Source: Isoetes taiwanensis
Taxonomy: Eukaryota > Streptophyta > Lycopodiopsida > Isoetales > Isoetaceae
Assembly: GCA_021234155.1 (NCBI GenBank)
Contig: JAJEKV010000160.1
Span: forward strand, 969,196-1,033,195
Reading direction: 5' to 3'
Length of the DNA: 64,000 bases
The translations under genes were made by a program, and so were the position numbers. Shown here piece after piece: positions 24,601 through 36,370 of the stretch (its first letter is position 1; every line of letters starts with the position of its first letter). The notes below the pieces were generated by a model, which was not told where the DNA came from, searched no databases, and worked only from the letters and a program-made list of their open reading frames with translations.

Positions 24601-25090
24601 TTATTTCATGTCCATAGCACTCATACGATCCGATATATGCTCGACCTTTTCGGTGCCCCAAACAAACTTGAACTTCAAAATGGGCAGGCCGATTACACCA
24701 AGAACATTGACAATATTTTCCTGTGCCATACAAGACCATATGGCCACTTCGAATCCCCGATCCAGGCACCATTCAATAAAGTCTTTTGCTTGAGGCCGAG
24801 GATAGACGATCTTATTCGTTGTCTTTGTCAGCTTCTGTGAGAATGTTAAGCTCAAGGACATGACCTTCTTGGTACACTGCAGCCAAGACTCCATTCACAT
24901 CAAAAATTACAAATTTAATGGGGCCGTCTGGATTCCAGTTCGAGTTTGGCTCTGACCAGATTTTTTGATCGGATCCAGAGCCGGGATCTTGATTCTTTCA
25001 GGTCCTTTCTCGATGATCTCAATGTTTTGTACTGGACTGCCTTTTTTGGATGCAGTGTCCTCTTTCGCATGCTCAAGTCTAAGTATGTGC
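24601..25090 (-). pseudogene. FCP1/NIF-like HAD phosphatase fragment
   Basis: Read on the minus strand, a frame near 24925-24840 gives FVIFDVNGVLAAVYQEG. This resembles the FCP1-homology motif I (D-x-D/N-G). After a frame change it continues with YPRPQAKDFIEWCLDRGFEV, AIWSCMAQENI and FVWGTEKVEHI, the pattern R-P-x-x-x-x-F-x-E-x-x-x-x-x-F-E-V-x-x-W-S of FCP1/NIF domains. The N-terminal lead (about 25090-24960) is in another frame. Two frameshifts, an early stop at 24601 and no later motifs mark it as a fragment. No introns are seen, so a retrocopy is possible. The family's role is dephosphorylating serine residues, for example on the RNA polymerase II tail. Confidence 0.6.
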
Positions 25091-25727
25091 TTGGCATATA
25101 GATATCTGATACTTGTAATGAGTACTATAGTTTGGGTATGAGTAACATAACATACGTAATTTGTGAGTATTGTTGTCGAATTCACATTACCAAGGTATAT
25201 AATGATATGATTTCGCAAGCTTATAAAGTGTGGATGACATAATTGTCACCTGTATTTACTATGACAAATAAAGTGTAGCATTGCATGCGTTAAAAAAAAG
25301 AGAATCCAAATACCATAATAACGAGAAGACAATTGTGCTTTTGAAAGAAAATAGAATTGTCTACATGATAGAACCATACCTCTCGCATGAATTAGAGTTC
25401 CATACTCCTTGTAGAAGCTGGTTGCTAAACAATATACATTTTTACAAGACTGCTTTTTTTTTTCGATGTAAACCATCGAATAGATGGAAAACAATGTTCT
25501 AGAATTACAGAGGCATTTAAAAATTAGTTTTTTGTTTTTTGTTTCCCCTTCTAGCACCCTACTAGATTCTTTCTTGTCCCCTTTCCTCCTCATCAGCTCT
25601 CATTGCATCTCCCTTTTTCTTCCTAGTGTTGGTATGGTGCCTCCTCTCACCCCCACCCTCCCCCCTCCCTTTCCTCCCTCCCATCCACAACACGTCTCCC
25701 AATTGTGAGCCTTATTGTGAGCCTTCT
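25091..25727. other. Intergenic, no gene recognised
   Basis: No supported coding region. A C-rich block (CCCCCACCCTCCCCCCTCCC type) lies at 25645-25690. Confidence 0.3.
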
Positions 25728-25850
25728 GTTGGAGGCCTAGTGCCTAGTTGAGGCCTTCGTTCCTGGTTGGAGACTTTTGTGCCTGGTTGAGGTCCTCATA
25801 CCTGAATGGAGGCCTTCGTGCTTGTTGAAGGCCCTCGTGCCTAGATAAGC
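25728..25850. repeat. Minisatellite, about 23-bp unit
   Basis: Five to six imperfect copies of a unit like GGAGGCCTTCGTGCCTGGTTGA, alternating GAGGCCTTCGT, GAGACTTTTGT and GAGGTCCTCAT variants. Confidence 0.75.
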
Positions 25851-26106
25851 CCTGTTAGCTTTTGGTTCACTTTTTGTGTATGCAAGGAGGCAGTTGGTGA
25901 GCGCAGCTTCCTATACTTCAGCATTTTGGATGAAGGTGTTAGATTTCCATACATAAGATGAAGTTCAAAAGAGAAGGCAATTCAAACATGAGTTCATCTG
26001 ACTATTTCAACTTCTTTGCTATAATGTATTTGTGACCCAACAAGGATAGTCAGCATGAGGGTATAGATCCTGTGATGATTTATGACCCTAGTATACATTA
26101 GTGATG

Positions 26107-26173
26107 CTATTATTGTCAGGGTTTTTCCTCAAAAATTCAAAAGGGCAAGGTTTTTTAATCACGGCCATAATAG
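26107..26173 (+). repeat. Stem-loop module, copy 3 (no TTCTA tail)
   Basis: CTATTAT (26107-26113) pairs with ATAATAG (26167-26173). The core has GGGTTTTTCC, a short A-rich part and GGTTTTTTAATC, matching the modules at 4938 and 7521. The TTCTA-tail part is absent downstream. Confidence 0.55.
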
Positions 26174-26589
26174 TTTCGGTTAGGGAAGGAATAAAGTTAG
26201 GAAGGGAATTAGGATGTTACCGAATAGAACATGAGGAGAAAAGGCCAATGGGAGGGCAAAATATCTCATGTGTGTCTATAGGCCTAATGTTGTAGGTGTA
26301 GTTAAGCAAGGTTGTTAAAGGGAAAATTCCTCTTACATTGCATGAGCATATATTCCTAGATGCATCTCACTCTACCCATGTATCAATATATAAGTCAAAC
26401 CATGAGTTAGTGCATGAGCTACCTCATAATTTGTTGATGGCTAAAGCAAGGATGTGTTACACTTTAATTACATAATGATTTGGAAAGACGTCTTCTAAGG
26501 ACAGGATTGAATACTTTTCAACCCAATGGTTCAATATGACTACACTATCTCACATGAAGCTATAAATTAATTGGCATTAACAACTATGC

Positions 26590-26715
26590 ATTTAATACAC
26601 TATAGCAGCCCCAGTAGCCACGTTTAGCAGGGTTCCACCTCCACTGCACTATTATGTCCGTTGTATGGTGCTGAATCTTGGCATAGCATCCACAGCCAGG
26701 TGGGTTCACTACAAG
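26590..26715. repeat. Dispersed repeat shared with 31060-31165
   Basis: A phrase of the form GTTGTNTGGTGCTGAA, then CATARCATCCACAGCCAGG, is found here and at about 31118-31165, with looser similarity upstream (CCACCTCCACTGC against CCACCCTCGATTC). It may be a terminal part of an unidentified retroelement. Confidence 0.4.
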
Positions 26716-27805
26716 AGGATAGCCCTTTATCACTTTAATATCACTTAAAATCTCAAAAAGCATTAAGTAATATATATTATATTATAATGTTTTACCGTGT
26801 TGCATCAAGCCCTAATTTGAATGGTTGAGATCATTTGATTGCATCCAAAGGCCGAGATTTATCGCATAGCTTCCCAACACTATGATTGGTCATACTTTAA
26901 TATCTTAAGGGGAAAGGGAAAAAGAAAAGGGAGAAAAGGAAAAGGGAGAAGGAAAGAGGAAATGTGAATGGCAAAAAGGCAAGGGGACAGGGGAAAAAAG
27001 AGAAAGCGAAAAATGGAAGGGAGAAAGGAGGGAAAAAGAGAATGAGGGAAAGGGTGATGAAAGTGAAAAGGGAGTGGAAAATGGGATGAAAAAAAGAAAA
27101 AGAAAAGAGAAATGAAGAAAGGGGGCAGGGAGGTAAAAAGGCAGGAGAAAAAGAGAATGAGGGAAAGGGTGAGGAAAGGGAAAAGGGAGGGGAAAAAATA
27201 ACATGGAAAAAAAGAAAGAAAAAGAAAAAGAAAAAGAAAAAGAAAAAGAAAAACAAAAAGAAAAAGAAAAAGAGAAAGAGAAAGAGAAAGAGAGAGAGAG
27301 AGAAAGAGAAAGAGAAAGAGAAAGAGAAAGAGAAAGAGAAAGAGAAAGAGAAAGAGAAAGAGAAAGAGAAAGAGAAAGAGAAAGAGAAAGAGAAATGAAA
27401 AATTTTTGGGGGGGGGGGGAAGGAAGGAGAAAGGGCACGGGGAAAGGGGGAAGGGGAAAAAGGAAACAGGAAAAAAGTGGAGAGAAAAGAAGTGAAAAAA
27501 AAACATGGAAAAGGGAAATGGCAAAAAAAAAAAGGAACGGGGAAAGGGAACCTGGGAAAAAGGGCACAATAAAAAAGGGAAGATGAGGGAAAAAGGGAAG
27601 GGGAAAAGAAAAAGTCAATAAAAAAAGGAAGAGGAAAGGCAACAGAAAAGGGGAAGAGGGAAAGGATGGAGAGAAGAGGAAAAGGAAAGGGAAAAAGGAA
27701 AAGGGAAAGGAAAATGAAAAAGCCAAGGGAAAAAGGGCATCATAAAAGGGAAAGAGGGAAAGGGTGGACAGAAGAGAAAAAGGAAAGGGAAAAATGGGGA
27801 CTGAG

Positions 27806-28006
27806 TGACAAAAGATATGAATAGCGGAAGTATATATTGATCTGATTGACTGGAATAGCTCCAGCCTTGGCTTGTACATTTATAGAATGGATTATGAAGA
27901 GGTGTATCTAATCATAGAGATGTGTCTCTTGGAGAGATGACCATTCAGCCCAAAGGGCATGCCACATCATCGATCCACACCAAGAGGTGCAAGATCATTC
28001 TCAACA
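27806..28006 (-). repeat. 3' LTR of the mini copia element
   Basis: 201 bp, begins TG and ends CA in plus-strand reading. It contains the 26-bp segment missing from the other LTR. Confidence 0.85.
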
Positions 28007-28193
28007 CCCTCCCATGATCTAGCATCTCTATAATATAGCATATCTAATATATGACCTTATCACCTAAGACCCAATGACCAGATAAGATTGTTGATTTTTC
28101 CAATCAACTTGTCTCCTAGTCCGGCAATTGTCTGCTTGGAGTCCCAATCACCCTTTAGTGACTTCTTCTCATCTGCATTCATAGACCTTAGTT

Positions 28194-28673
28194 CTAGAAA
28201 CCTAAGTCTTCATCATCTTCAATTATAGCAGTAAAGCTCTTGAGTTCAGGTTCTTTAGATTTTGATTCATCATTTTTCTTCTTTCGACAATCTCGTGCCC
28301 AATGGCCAGCTTTTCCACAATAGCGGCATTTTCCTGGTTTTCTTTCTGCCGCATTGCTAGTGCCATTATTTTGTTCTTCACTTTCTTCTTGTTTATCCTT
28401 TCCTTTAGCAAACATTGCCACAGAGGAAAGATCTTGCTTTCACAATTTGCGCTCTTCTTCCAATAAAGAGGCCATAGCTTTCTTGTTCTTTAATTCCCAT
28501 TTCACAACCTCGGCAGCATCACTTGGTTTCTTCTCAGAACCGTCGATGACTCCAAATAAATCTTTCTCGATTAGATGGAACTTCATCTTGACTTGCCAAG
28601 TGTGGAAGTTTTCGTCGTTGAATTTTTCGATCACATAATATTTACCTTTGGATAGAGTATCCATGGTTTCCAA
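28194..28673 (-). pseudogene. Copia gag with CCHC zinc knuckle (internally shortened)
   Basis: The start codon at 28673 opens METMDTLSKGKYYVIEKF. This continues with the NFHTWQVKMKFHLIEKDLFG pattern of copia gag N-termini (W-x-x-x-M-x-x-x-L). A TGA at about 28440 is followed in the same frame by a part ending at 28194, with CRYCGKAGHWARDC, the C-x2-C-x4-H-x4-C nucleic-acid-binding knuckle. The usual gag centre (about 150 residues) is missing between the two parts. The gene therefore seems internally deleted and stopped once. Confidence 0.8.
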
Positions 28674-28981
28674 TAATATTTAATTGTTTAATAAGCCAAC
28701 CATTAGTAATAAAATATCTAAGCGTTACCAAAAGTTATTATTGGCATCCTCAAACGTGGCTTTTGAGGCATACGACACCAACAAAAAATCTACCGGCTGA
28801 AGATCTAATACCGGCAGCCAACCTCGTGCCCTTGTGATTGCAGCCAACCTCGTGATTGCCAACCTCGCAGCCAACCTCGTGATTGCCCTCGCAGGTTTAG
28901 AAGATTTCGGCTCTTACATTTCTTCGGATTTTATTTCTTCCCTTGCCGAATCTCCTTGTATGCCCAAGATTTCAAGCCCAA

Positions 28982-28994
28982 GGCTCTGATACCA
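28982..28994 (-). promoter_or_regulatory. Primer-binding site, initiator tRNA-Met type
   Basis: Read on the minus strand it is TGGTATCAGAGCC, the standard primer site of plant Ty1/copia elements, directly after the LTR. Confidence 0.9.
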
Positions 28995-29169
28995 TGACAA
29001 AAGATATGAATAGCGGAATAGCCCCAGCCTTGGCTTGTACATTTATAGAATGGATTATGAAGAGATGTGTCTAATCATAGAGATGTGTCTCTTGGAGAGA
29101 TGACCATTCAGCCCAAAGGGCATGCCACATCATCGATCCACACCAAGAGGTGCAAGATCATCCTCAACA
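28995..29169 (-). repeat. 5' LTR of the mini copia element
   Basis: 175 bp. Apart from the 26-bp deletion it matches the other LTR with only a few changes. Confidence 0.85.
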
Positions 29170-29931
29170 CTGAGAAGGAAAAAAAAGAACTAGAAAAGGA
29201 CGGGAAGAACGGAAGGAAAAAGGGCATGGGAAAAGGGAAAGAACAAATAAAAGGGGAGGGAGAAAGAGTGAAAGGGTATGTGGGGAAAAAGGGCGAAGCG
29301 GGAAACGGCAAAAGGGAAGGGGAAAGGGCATGGAGAAAAGGGGAAGAGAGAAAGGGTGAAGAAAGGAAAAAAAAGAAAGCAAAAAAGAGAATGGAAAAAA
29401 GAAAAGGGAAAAAAAGGGAGGAAAAGGAAAAAAAGGGAGGAAAAGAAAAGGGAAGAAGGGTATAAAAAAAGGAAGGGAAAAATGTTTTGAAAAGGGCATG
29501 GGAAAAAGGAAAGTAAAAAAGAAATGAAGGGGGAAATAGGAAAGGAGAGGGAAAAAGCATGCCGAAAAGGGGAAGAGGGGAAGGTTGGGAAAAGGGAAAG
29601 GAAAAAGTCCATCAGGAAAATGGAAATGAAAGGAAAAAAAGGAAAAAATGTGAAAAAAGGAAAAAAAAAAAAAAAGAAAAGAAAAAGAAACGTGCAAGGA
29701 AAACGAGAAAAAAGAAAAAGGAAAACGGGACGTGTGTAGGGAAAACAAGGAAAAGAGAAAAGAAAAAAGGTAAAAGTGAGGTAGAGAAAATGAAAAAGGG
29801 AAAGAGAAACCGTGTTAAATACTATAACAATGGAGTACTTTTGGGTTATTCATGCTCTCTTTTCTCATTACTACAATGTACCTTTTACAGGTTCTCAGTT
29901 TATGCCCAGCAATGCTAGGCATTGTTTCTAG

Positions 29932-32324
29932 TAAATAATGATATTCAGGGTCTAGTGATGCAATCTATGATACAAAGTATATCATCTATAGCATTATCAA
30001 CGTCGTCATAAATATGGTCAACAATTATATCAGTACTAATTAATGACAATATATGTGTTACTACTACCAACAAGTTTGCGTATTAAACAGGAGCAAATCA
30101 TCGAAATGAGAGCAAAAGGAATATTTCTTAATACTAGAGTTGTCCCGGGGACCATTCTGGATCCATGGACCAGAATTGGTCCCCCTGACCCCCTAGCACA
30201 TAAACCCATAATTCTCATAATATAAATACCAATTTTAGATTTTAAAAACTAAACATGGTTCTCAACTGGATTTCGAGTGCTCTTATAAAATTTCATTACA
30301 TTTGGACAATGATTATTGAAGTTATAATCATTTGAAAATGGCCATTTTTGCCCCTTTTTCTCCTCAACTCCATGCGTCCGTTAAAAAAAATTCCCGCTTG
30401 TTTTTTAGTTAGCTATGAACTTTTCCTAAAAAAGCGAACAGAGCAAGTACCGCCATCATTAGATTGACGTGAATGAAGCTGAAGGCTTCATTTTTTGATC
30501 GGACGGCGTCCCCGATGCCACGTCGACTTCATCGATGGATGGGAGAGAAGCCCCAAAAGATCCGTTTCTCCCCCAAAATTGGCTCTGTGAAACAGAGCTT
30601 TGGAAAAGGAACGACCCATCTCTGAACTTCCCTTTTTTTCTAAAGCGATACTCCATCATTTTTCTTGATTCCGGTCGCTATGAAACGCCAACAGAAGAGG
30701 CTACATGGTGATGTTTTTTTCAAGGGTCTAGAGGGACGTATGATCTTGGTACTTACGCTTGAATTTGGTGAAGAATGGGCAAGGGAAAGATACTTGGAAT
30801 TTGCAGAAGAAGCGACTCTTCCAGGGAAAATTTGTTCTTATGACAGCAAGAAGAAGCTACAAATCCTTGGGTGTGCTATAGAACACGTGCCCCCTCAGTG
30901 ACCCCCGGATCCGTACCCGACTTACTCCCCTAAATCTAAAGGCTAGATCACCAGCCCATTCGAGCCTAGGACGGCCACATAGACTCATGCCCTCCGGCTC
31001 AGAGAGTATCAGACCCATACCCGGCCCACACACAGTGACCGGCTATAAGCCTAGCACACTATAGGAGTCTTGTAGCCGCGCTAGGCAAGACCCCACCCTC
31101 GATTCACCATCATACTCGTTGTCTGGTGCTGAACCACATCATAACATCCACAGCCAGGTTGGCTCTTGTGCACAGGCCGCATTTATTGGGTATTAAGGGA
31201 TCTAGCTAGAGACATCTCTAATGCTAAGAGGCTTTTACTTCTCTACCCTTCCCCTATTTCTCAATACACGGAAGAAGCAGAAGGAAAGAATATAAACACC
31301 ATCTAAGTATCCAGAACAACACACAAAAGAGAATTTAATCATTCCATCTATTCAAAGAAGTGTCAGCAGAATAGGGTCACGGTAAGCGTCCATAGCTCGA
31401 GGTTTGCTGGTAGGTGTTGGCAAAATTGGGTGTAAGCTGCTGGCTGCTGCTCCTCTTCACTCCCAATTCGAATTTGGGATGAATTGAGGGGGTAGGACCC
31501 CTATTCCATGCCCCAAAATGGTAAGTCCCTCCTGGCCAATCGATTTGGGCCAGGTGGCACCCCCTCATTGGTGCCAATTAGTTAGTTAGACCATAATAGC
31601 ATAATTAGGTTAATTATGCTACTATAATCCATAATTATCCATTGGTTTTATTAGCATAGCTAATAAAATCCATTATAGGCGAACCCCCACTTGGGCCCTT
31701 AGGCCTATTATGTACTGGTGACGTGTCATGGTATGCATACGTATACCGTATAGATACCTGGAACGTCACATTCTCCCTCCCTTGGATTAATGTTGTCCTC
31801 ATCATTAGAGTTAGTGGAGAGTACTTATAGTAAGGACAAGCTTAATTTATTGAAAACATCAAAGGGTTACATCTGAAGGTAGCAGGACAAGAAGTCCTGC
31901 CTCAACATAAACAGTAAGAGATCACATTCAAAAGTACATTTTAGACACAAAATGTTTTTCAAAAACACAAGTTGGCCTACGAAGTGAGGCCTTGATCGCT
32001 TCAACAGATGCCACTTTCGTACTCGAGCTATTTTGGTGCAATAGAGATTAGTGACCACTCAAATCTACCTCAAGTTCCAGCACTATTGAAGGCAGCCACT
32101 AATAAACGTATTATCAACATCATTGATGTTGCAAGCAGCAAATTGTTTCACCGAAGATAAGGTATTAGTTTTTTAACACAAGTTTTCAGTAATATTTTTC
32201 TATGATTCATTATTGAATACTTGAAAGCATATTCTGTCAAGTGATAAGTTACTCAAGTTATTTTATCTGTGTTATTCATTCGTGATGATTCTTCTATTGC
32301 CTTTCTTAATCCAGGAATATGTTA
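29932..32324. other. Intergenic; no gene recognised
   Basis: A short open frame at 30680-30901 (ATG at 30680, RQQKRLHGDVFFKGLEGRM) has no known domain. From 30900 to 31790 the base composition changes (C-rich, then phrases such as CATTCTCCCTCCCTTGGATT). This resembles the border region of an LTR element, but I could not find paired LTRs or a target duplication. Confidence 0.3.
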
Positions 32325-32351
32325 GGGTCTAAGCACAATATTGGGGGGCAA
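32325..32351 (+). repeat. Left terminal inverted repeat of the 7.87-kb transposon
   Basis: 27 bases, identical in reverse complement to 40168-40194. Preceded by GTTA. Confidence 0.9.
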
Positions 32352-32641
32352 TTTTTTTGTCGCCGACATAGGGTGCTGGGGGGGTGCGTTATCCCGTTTT
32401 TCCTAATTTTAGGGTCCATTAACGAAGAACACCATCGAGCGCGAAAAAACTCGAGCAAATTAAGGAGAGATCGGTAGCCCGCCAAGAATCTCTTCCCAAA
32501 ATGTGGCTATCCCTCCAAATTCCGGTTTGCATTTTCTTTGTATTATCTTTTCTTCTTTTTTTCAAGAACGGATGGATTTGGTTGAGCGGTATCTTTGCGA
32601 ATTTCAAGCAAAGTTTGGGGATTCAGATCCCAAACTTATAG

Positions 32642-35600
32642 CAAAAAGAGGGATTCGATCTTGAAGCTGATATACCAGAAATCTTGTTACCAGAAATTGA
32701 GGCATCGAGTGTTGTGGTTGGAAAAGAATTTTCAATTTTAGGAGAGCAACCTTCAGTTATTCCTTGTGATCATGTAGTTTCCCCTGTAATTGCAAAAGAA
32801 AGTCCTGCTGGCCATAACTGTTGTCCATGTATTCAAGTGAAATGCAAATGTATCTCACCAAATACAAATTTTGCGGGGAAAATAATGTCGCCAAAAAGAA
32901 GGATGCAGAGGAAAAGAAGAGCAGAAAGATTAGCACTTGAATCTGCATCCAGCCCTCACAGATTGGCCACTCGAACCAAACAAAAGTTGGCAAAAGGTAT
33001 TCTGGATAATATTCATAGTGTATGCAAGAATTTATTTCAAGATGATAGGGATGAAATCTTGGCAAGAACAGGTCAGGGATTGCCAGAAATTGGCATAATG
33101 GAACACAAGGAATTGTTTGCAGTTAGGCAAGTTGTTGATAACGTGAAGAGCAGTCTTCAAACTAACAAACTAAGAAGGAACCAGGATATGACACAAGCGA
33201 GGTCATCTACTCTTGTAATGGCTGTTAATAATGCTAGCAATAAGTCTGGAGTTGCAAAGACTTTAAACATTAAGAGAAGGACTGTGTATGCTGCTTTGGA
33301 CAAGAGGAAAGCAGCTGCAATTGGTGGGCCCTGGTCCATGTTTAAGAGAAAGGATAGAAGTGATAAGCTCTCTTTTAAAGATCGAGAGAAGATATATAGT
33401 TACTGGGTTTGTAACACAAGAGTATCTCCCAACAAGAAACAAGTTGTGAAGCTTAGGAGAACCTCTGAAGGAGTCAAGAATTTCAAGCCATATAGGTTGC
33501 ATCCCATCCACTTTTTGGAAGAATCTCAGGTTAGTGAACTTTGATATTAGTTTTGAAGTTCCTAGAATTGTCAATTTACTGCCACATTTGAAGATCAGAC
33601 ATATTTATTGAAGTGTAAATGTTATAAAAGTTTTTTTGTGTTGTCTTGACGTGCAGGTTGTCTTCTACAAAAAGTTTCAGAAACAGAATCCTGACATCAA
33701 AGTAGGTTTGAGAAGGTTTGAGTGCTTGAAACCTTTGTTTGTTAGGAGACTAAAAGATCGTGAAACTTGCATGTGCATTTATCACATGAAGATGGAATTT
33801 GTGAGACAGGCATTGAATAGAATTAGAAGAGACATGAACACACATGGGACAAATTGTAAGTGCAAGTGTTCAATTTGTGGTGCTGGAGATTTTTGTGAAG
33901 CAAAGGAGAAGACTTTCAATAGTGTTAGTGAATTATGGAGGTCAACGGTATGTTCTAAGGCAGATGAGGCAAATTGTCTACAACTTGATTGCAGGGCATG
34001 TGGAATAAGAAAATTCAAAAGATGTCCAAGGGAGAAGAGCGCTATTCGGACAATCGATTGGAAGAACTTTGAGAAGGTATGTACATTGTTTTTGCATTTG
34101 TATTCAATATTTGAAATAACATGTAACTTATTTAAACTAAATCTGAAACTATGAATCTGAGACTGCTGCAGGTTAAAGAGACAATAAAAAGGAATGTGGG
34201 AAAGGATGGCTCCATCAAAAAGAAGACCAAGGATATCATGAGGCTAGTCTACAAAACAACAACATTGAAAGAATTCATGTCTCGTCTTTGAATCTGTCAT
34301 GAAGCGATTCATTCCACATAATTACTGACTAGGTGGCAAGAGAACAATTTAAAACTGTCTTCAAACATTTCCAAAAGGTACTTGTGGTTTTAAGTTATAG
34401 ATTTTGCCGAGAATTTCTCCTTCAAAGTTCAACAGAAATCCAAAGTATGCATTGGCATAATGACTAATGTTCCATCCTAGTTCATATCACTTACGAGACA
34501 TGCCCAAGAATCTGAAATCCCACACATCAAGATTGGTGACGAAAAAATAGTGAAAAAAGACACATTTCTATATATCGGACGATAAGAAACATGACAGTTT
34601 ATTTGTCCAAAATTTTGTTTGCAAAACCATCACGAAGTTTTTTGTTGAGCAATGGAGTTAATTTGGCAAAACATGTGTTTCGGGTCCGATGGATGTGCCA
34701 GTTCAAATCTTCTAGAGCTTTCTACTTCTTGGGAAGATTCTACAAGCTCAAGGGGATTAAGTTGCGGTGGAACTTTTTGCCACATCACATGGTAAAGGGA
34801 GCATGACGGGCTGGAGCTGTCATCAAAAGAATATTGACGAGTGAAATGCTTAAAAGGGACAGCACACCCTTAAGGAATTCTGAAGATGTTGTCAACTTTC
34901 TCAATTCTTATTTCAGCTGCAAACAAACTTCAAAGGACTGCAACATACAAAGGTATTAGTTTTATTCCATAGTGTTGAGTCATTTAATATTGAAATTATT
35001 TCTTACACCCACAACCGTTTATTTTAGGTTCTTCTGGCTTGTTAAGTTGGGTGATGTGAACAGAGATTTGCCATATGAATGTGATACTTTAGCAGGTACA
35101 AAAAAGATTTACACAATTAGGCCTTCTTCGCCAAGACAGCCAACTGAAATGGCACATAGGCATCTATCATGCTTTTGCAGATTTTGTTGGAGAGAATTAT
35201 GGTCTAAATGTAGACATGCATCTCGGCTTGGAGATTATTCATTGTCAACCCTGATTCCTATGGTTTTTGAGCAGGATTCTCCCGTCCACCATGTACAGTA
35301 TGAGGGGGACAATCAATGGAAAGCATAAATGGTTGAAGTAGGTGATAACTTTGTTGTGAATGCAGAGGAAGGAAATGATGAGAATGTGGATTTCTGGATA
35401 ATCAAGTGCACTGAGCCTAAACACATTGTCCAGCATGCATTTAAGGACTATTGGGGCTCTAAGTTCAACATGCAGGAGGTTGTCTTATCAGGTAAGCAGG
35501 GTAGCCCTTAAGCTCGAAATATCGCCAAAAGGCTATTTTTTTGGACATTTGTATTTTTTTTCACTACTGTTGAGTAGGATCAATTAGGAATGGTGTCAAT

Positions 35601-36370
35601 AAAATATCGCCATCTTGTCTACAAAATTTTCTCCCTCCACTCATAAGTTAGCCCACGTCACTAAATGATGGATTCTTGGATTCGCCTCCATGCGCATTTA
35701 TTCTTGGTAATTATTTTAAAATCGCCCGTTAACCCCTGAAGGGGTGTCACAATGGAGATAAATTTAGGGTCTAATAAAAATTAATGCCTTAGGGTACTAC
35801 TAGATGGGTGTAATTTATGTTTTTATTGTTGACACTGATTAGCTTGGCCTTTCTCTTTTGAAGACACATATGCCAATGTCTAATAACATGTATATTCATT
35901 ATATGAGCATTACGCTTACAACTGTATACGGACATAACAAATATATATTGTAGACCAAAATTTTACTTGAGAAAAAATTATATATTCCATCACTTGATGG
36001 ATGAAAGATTCAACAAGGTTGCTACAACTTAAATTGAAGCCCGAAACAAAATCGCCAGCATAACTAATCGAAAAAAGCTAAGATTCGCCTCACATTCTAA
36101 ATTACACCTATGAAAATTTAAGCTTAAGGGCTACCCTGCAGGTAAGTATTACAAGTTCATCGGAGATGGTAAGTATGAGCTGTTAGATAATATGCCTGAT
36201 GTAACTTGCTATACACACCTTGTAGTTTGTGCAAAGGTTGAATTGCAGGCTGCACATGTGAGAAGGATGTGTTCTGCCTCTCAGACGATGCACATGAGCA
36301 GATTATTGAGTATTTGCCTCCTCCCTCGTCCGAGGCACTCGCTGCCAGCCCTAGTACAGAGGAGGATTGA
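32642..36370 (+). pseudogene. Cysteine-rich transposase-like gene, broken, with hAT insertion
   Basis: Three exon joins are clear: the exon ending at 33529, exon 33657-34076 and an exon from 34172. GT/AG sites and frame agree. Order of parts: a basic region (SPKRRMQRKRRAERL), a helix-turn-helix-like stretch (GVAKTLNIKRRTVYAAL), then RVSPNKKQVVKLRR, HPIHFLEES, and a Cys/His-rich zone (CMCIYHMKMEF, CKCKCSICGAGDFC, LDCRACGIRKF). The later half is frameshifted: a stop at 34291; SDGCA with QFKS in another frame near 34690-34720; then AGAVIKRIL and CFCRFCWRELW. The C-terminal frame runs through 35329-35488, is split by hAT, and resumes at 36147, ending in a Pro/Ser/Glu-rich tail at 36370. The Asp in SDGCA is a candidate catalytic residue. 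There is no ATG at the exposed start; an upstream exon or a frameshift before 32642 is likely. The protein type occurs in transposons; the exact family is uncertain. Confidence 0.7.
35497..36138. mobile_element. Non-autonomous hAT element (642 bp), copy 1
   Basis: The terminal repeats CAGGGTAGCCCTTAAGC and GCTTAAGGGCTACCCTG are perfect over 17 bases. The 8-bp target duplication CAGGTAAG lies at 35489-35496 and 36139-36146. CAGGG ends with 8-bp duplications are typical of hAT. Internal sequence has no transposase. A second family member lies at 46817-47503. It sits in an exon of the host transposon's gene: without it the frame continues from VVLSGK into YYKFIGDG. Confidence 0.92.

Larger units (their letters stand above)
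27806..29169 (-). mobile_element. Mini Ty1/copia element carrying only gag (TR-GAG type)
   Basis: LTRs at 27806-28006 and 28995-29169 both run TGACAAAAG to CTCAACA. They are flanked by the 5-bp target duplication CTGAG (27801-27805 and 29170-29174). The LTRs differ by a 26-bp indel bounded by GGAA repeats and about four substitutions. Read on the minus strand, the primer site TGGTATCAGAGCC directly follows the 5' LTR, and a purine tract (ATGGGAGGG) precedes the 3' LTR. Internally only a gag reading frame is present; protease, integrase and reverse transcriptase are absent. Such elements depend on a full copia partner. Confidence 0.88.
26775..29931 (+). mobile_element. Helitron, plus strand, polypurine body, with nested copia element
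   Basis: The 5' end at 26775 reads TATTATATTATAATGTT, one base off the TCTTAT start of the other copies. The conserved subterminal block (CCTAATTTGAATGG, CCGAGATTTATCGCAT) follows. The body from 26900 is A/G only, interrupted by a copia element at 27806-29169 and resuming at 29175-29815. The 3' end has the hairpin GCCCAGCAATGCTAGGC and ends CTAG at 29931, followed by T. The purine tract includes a long GAGAAA array (27276-27393). No Rep/helicase gene is seen. Confidence 0.7.

Noticed and set aside
30885-31790. Solo LTR or LTR-retrotransposon border
   Set aside because: The composition and the CATTCTCCCTCCC phrase suggest one, but no TG..CA ends with matching target duplication and no second LTR were found.
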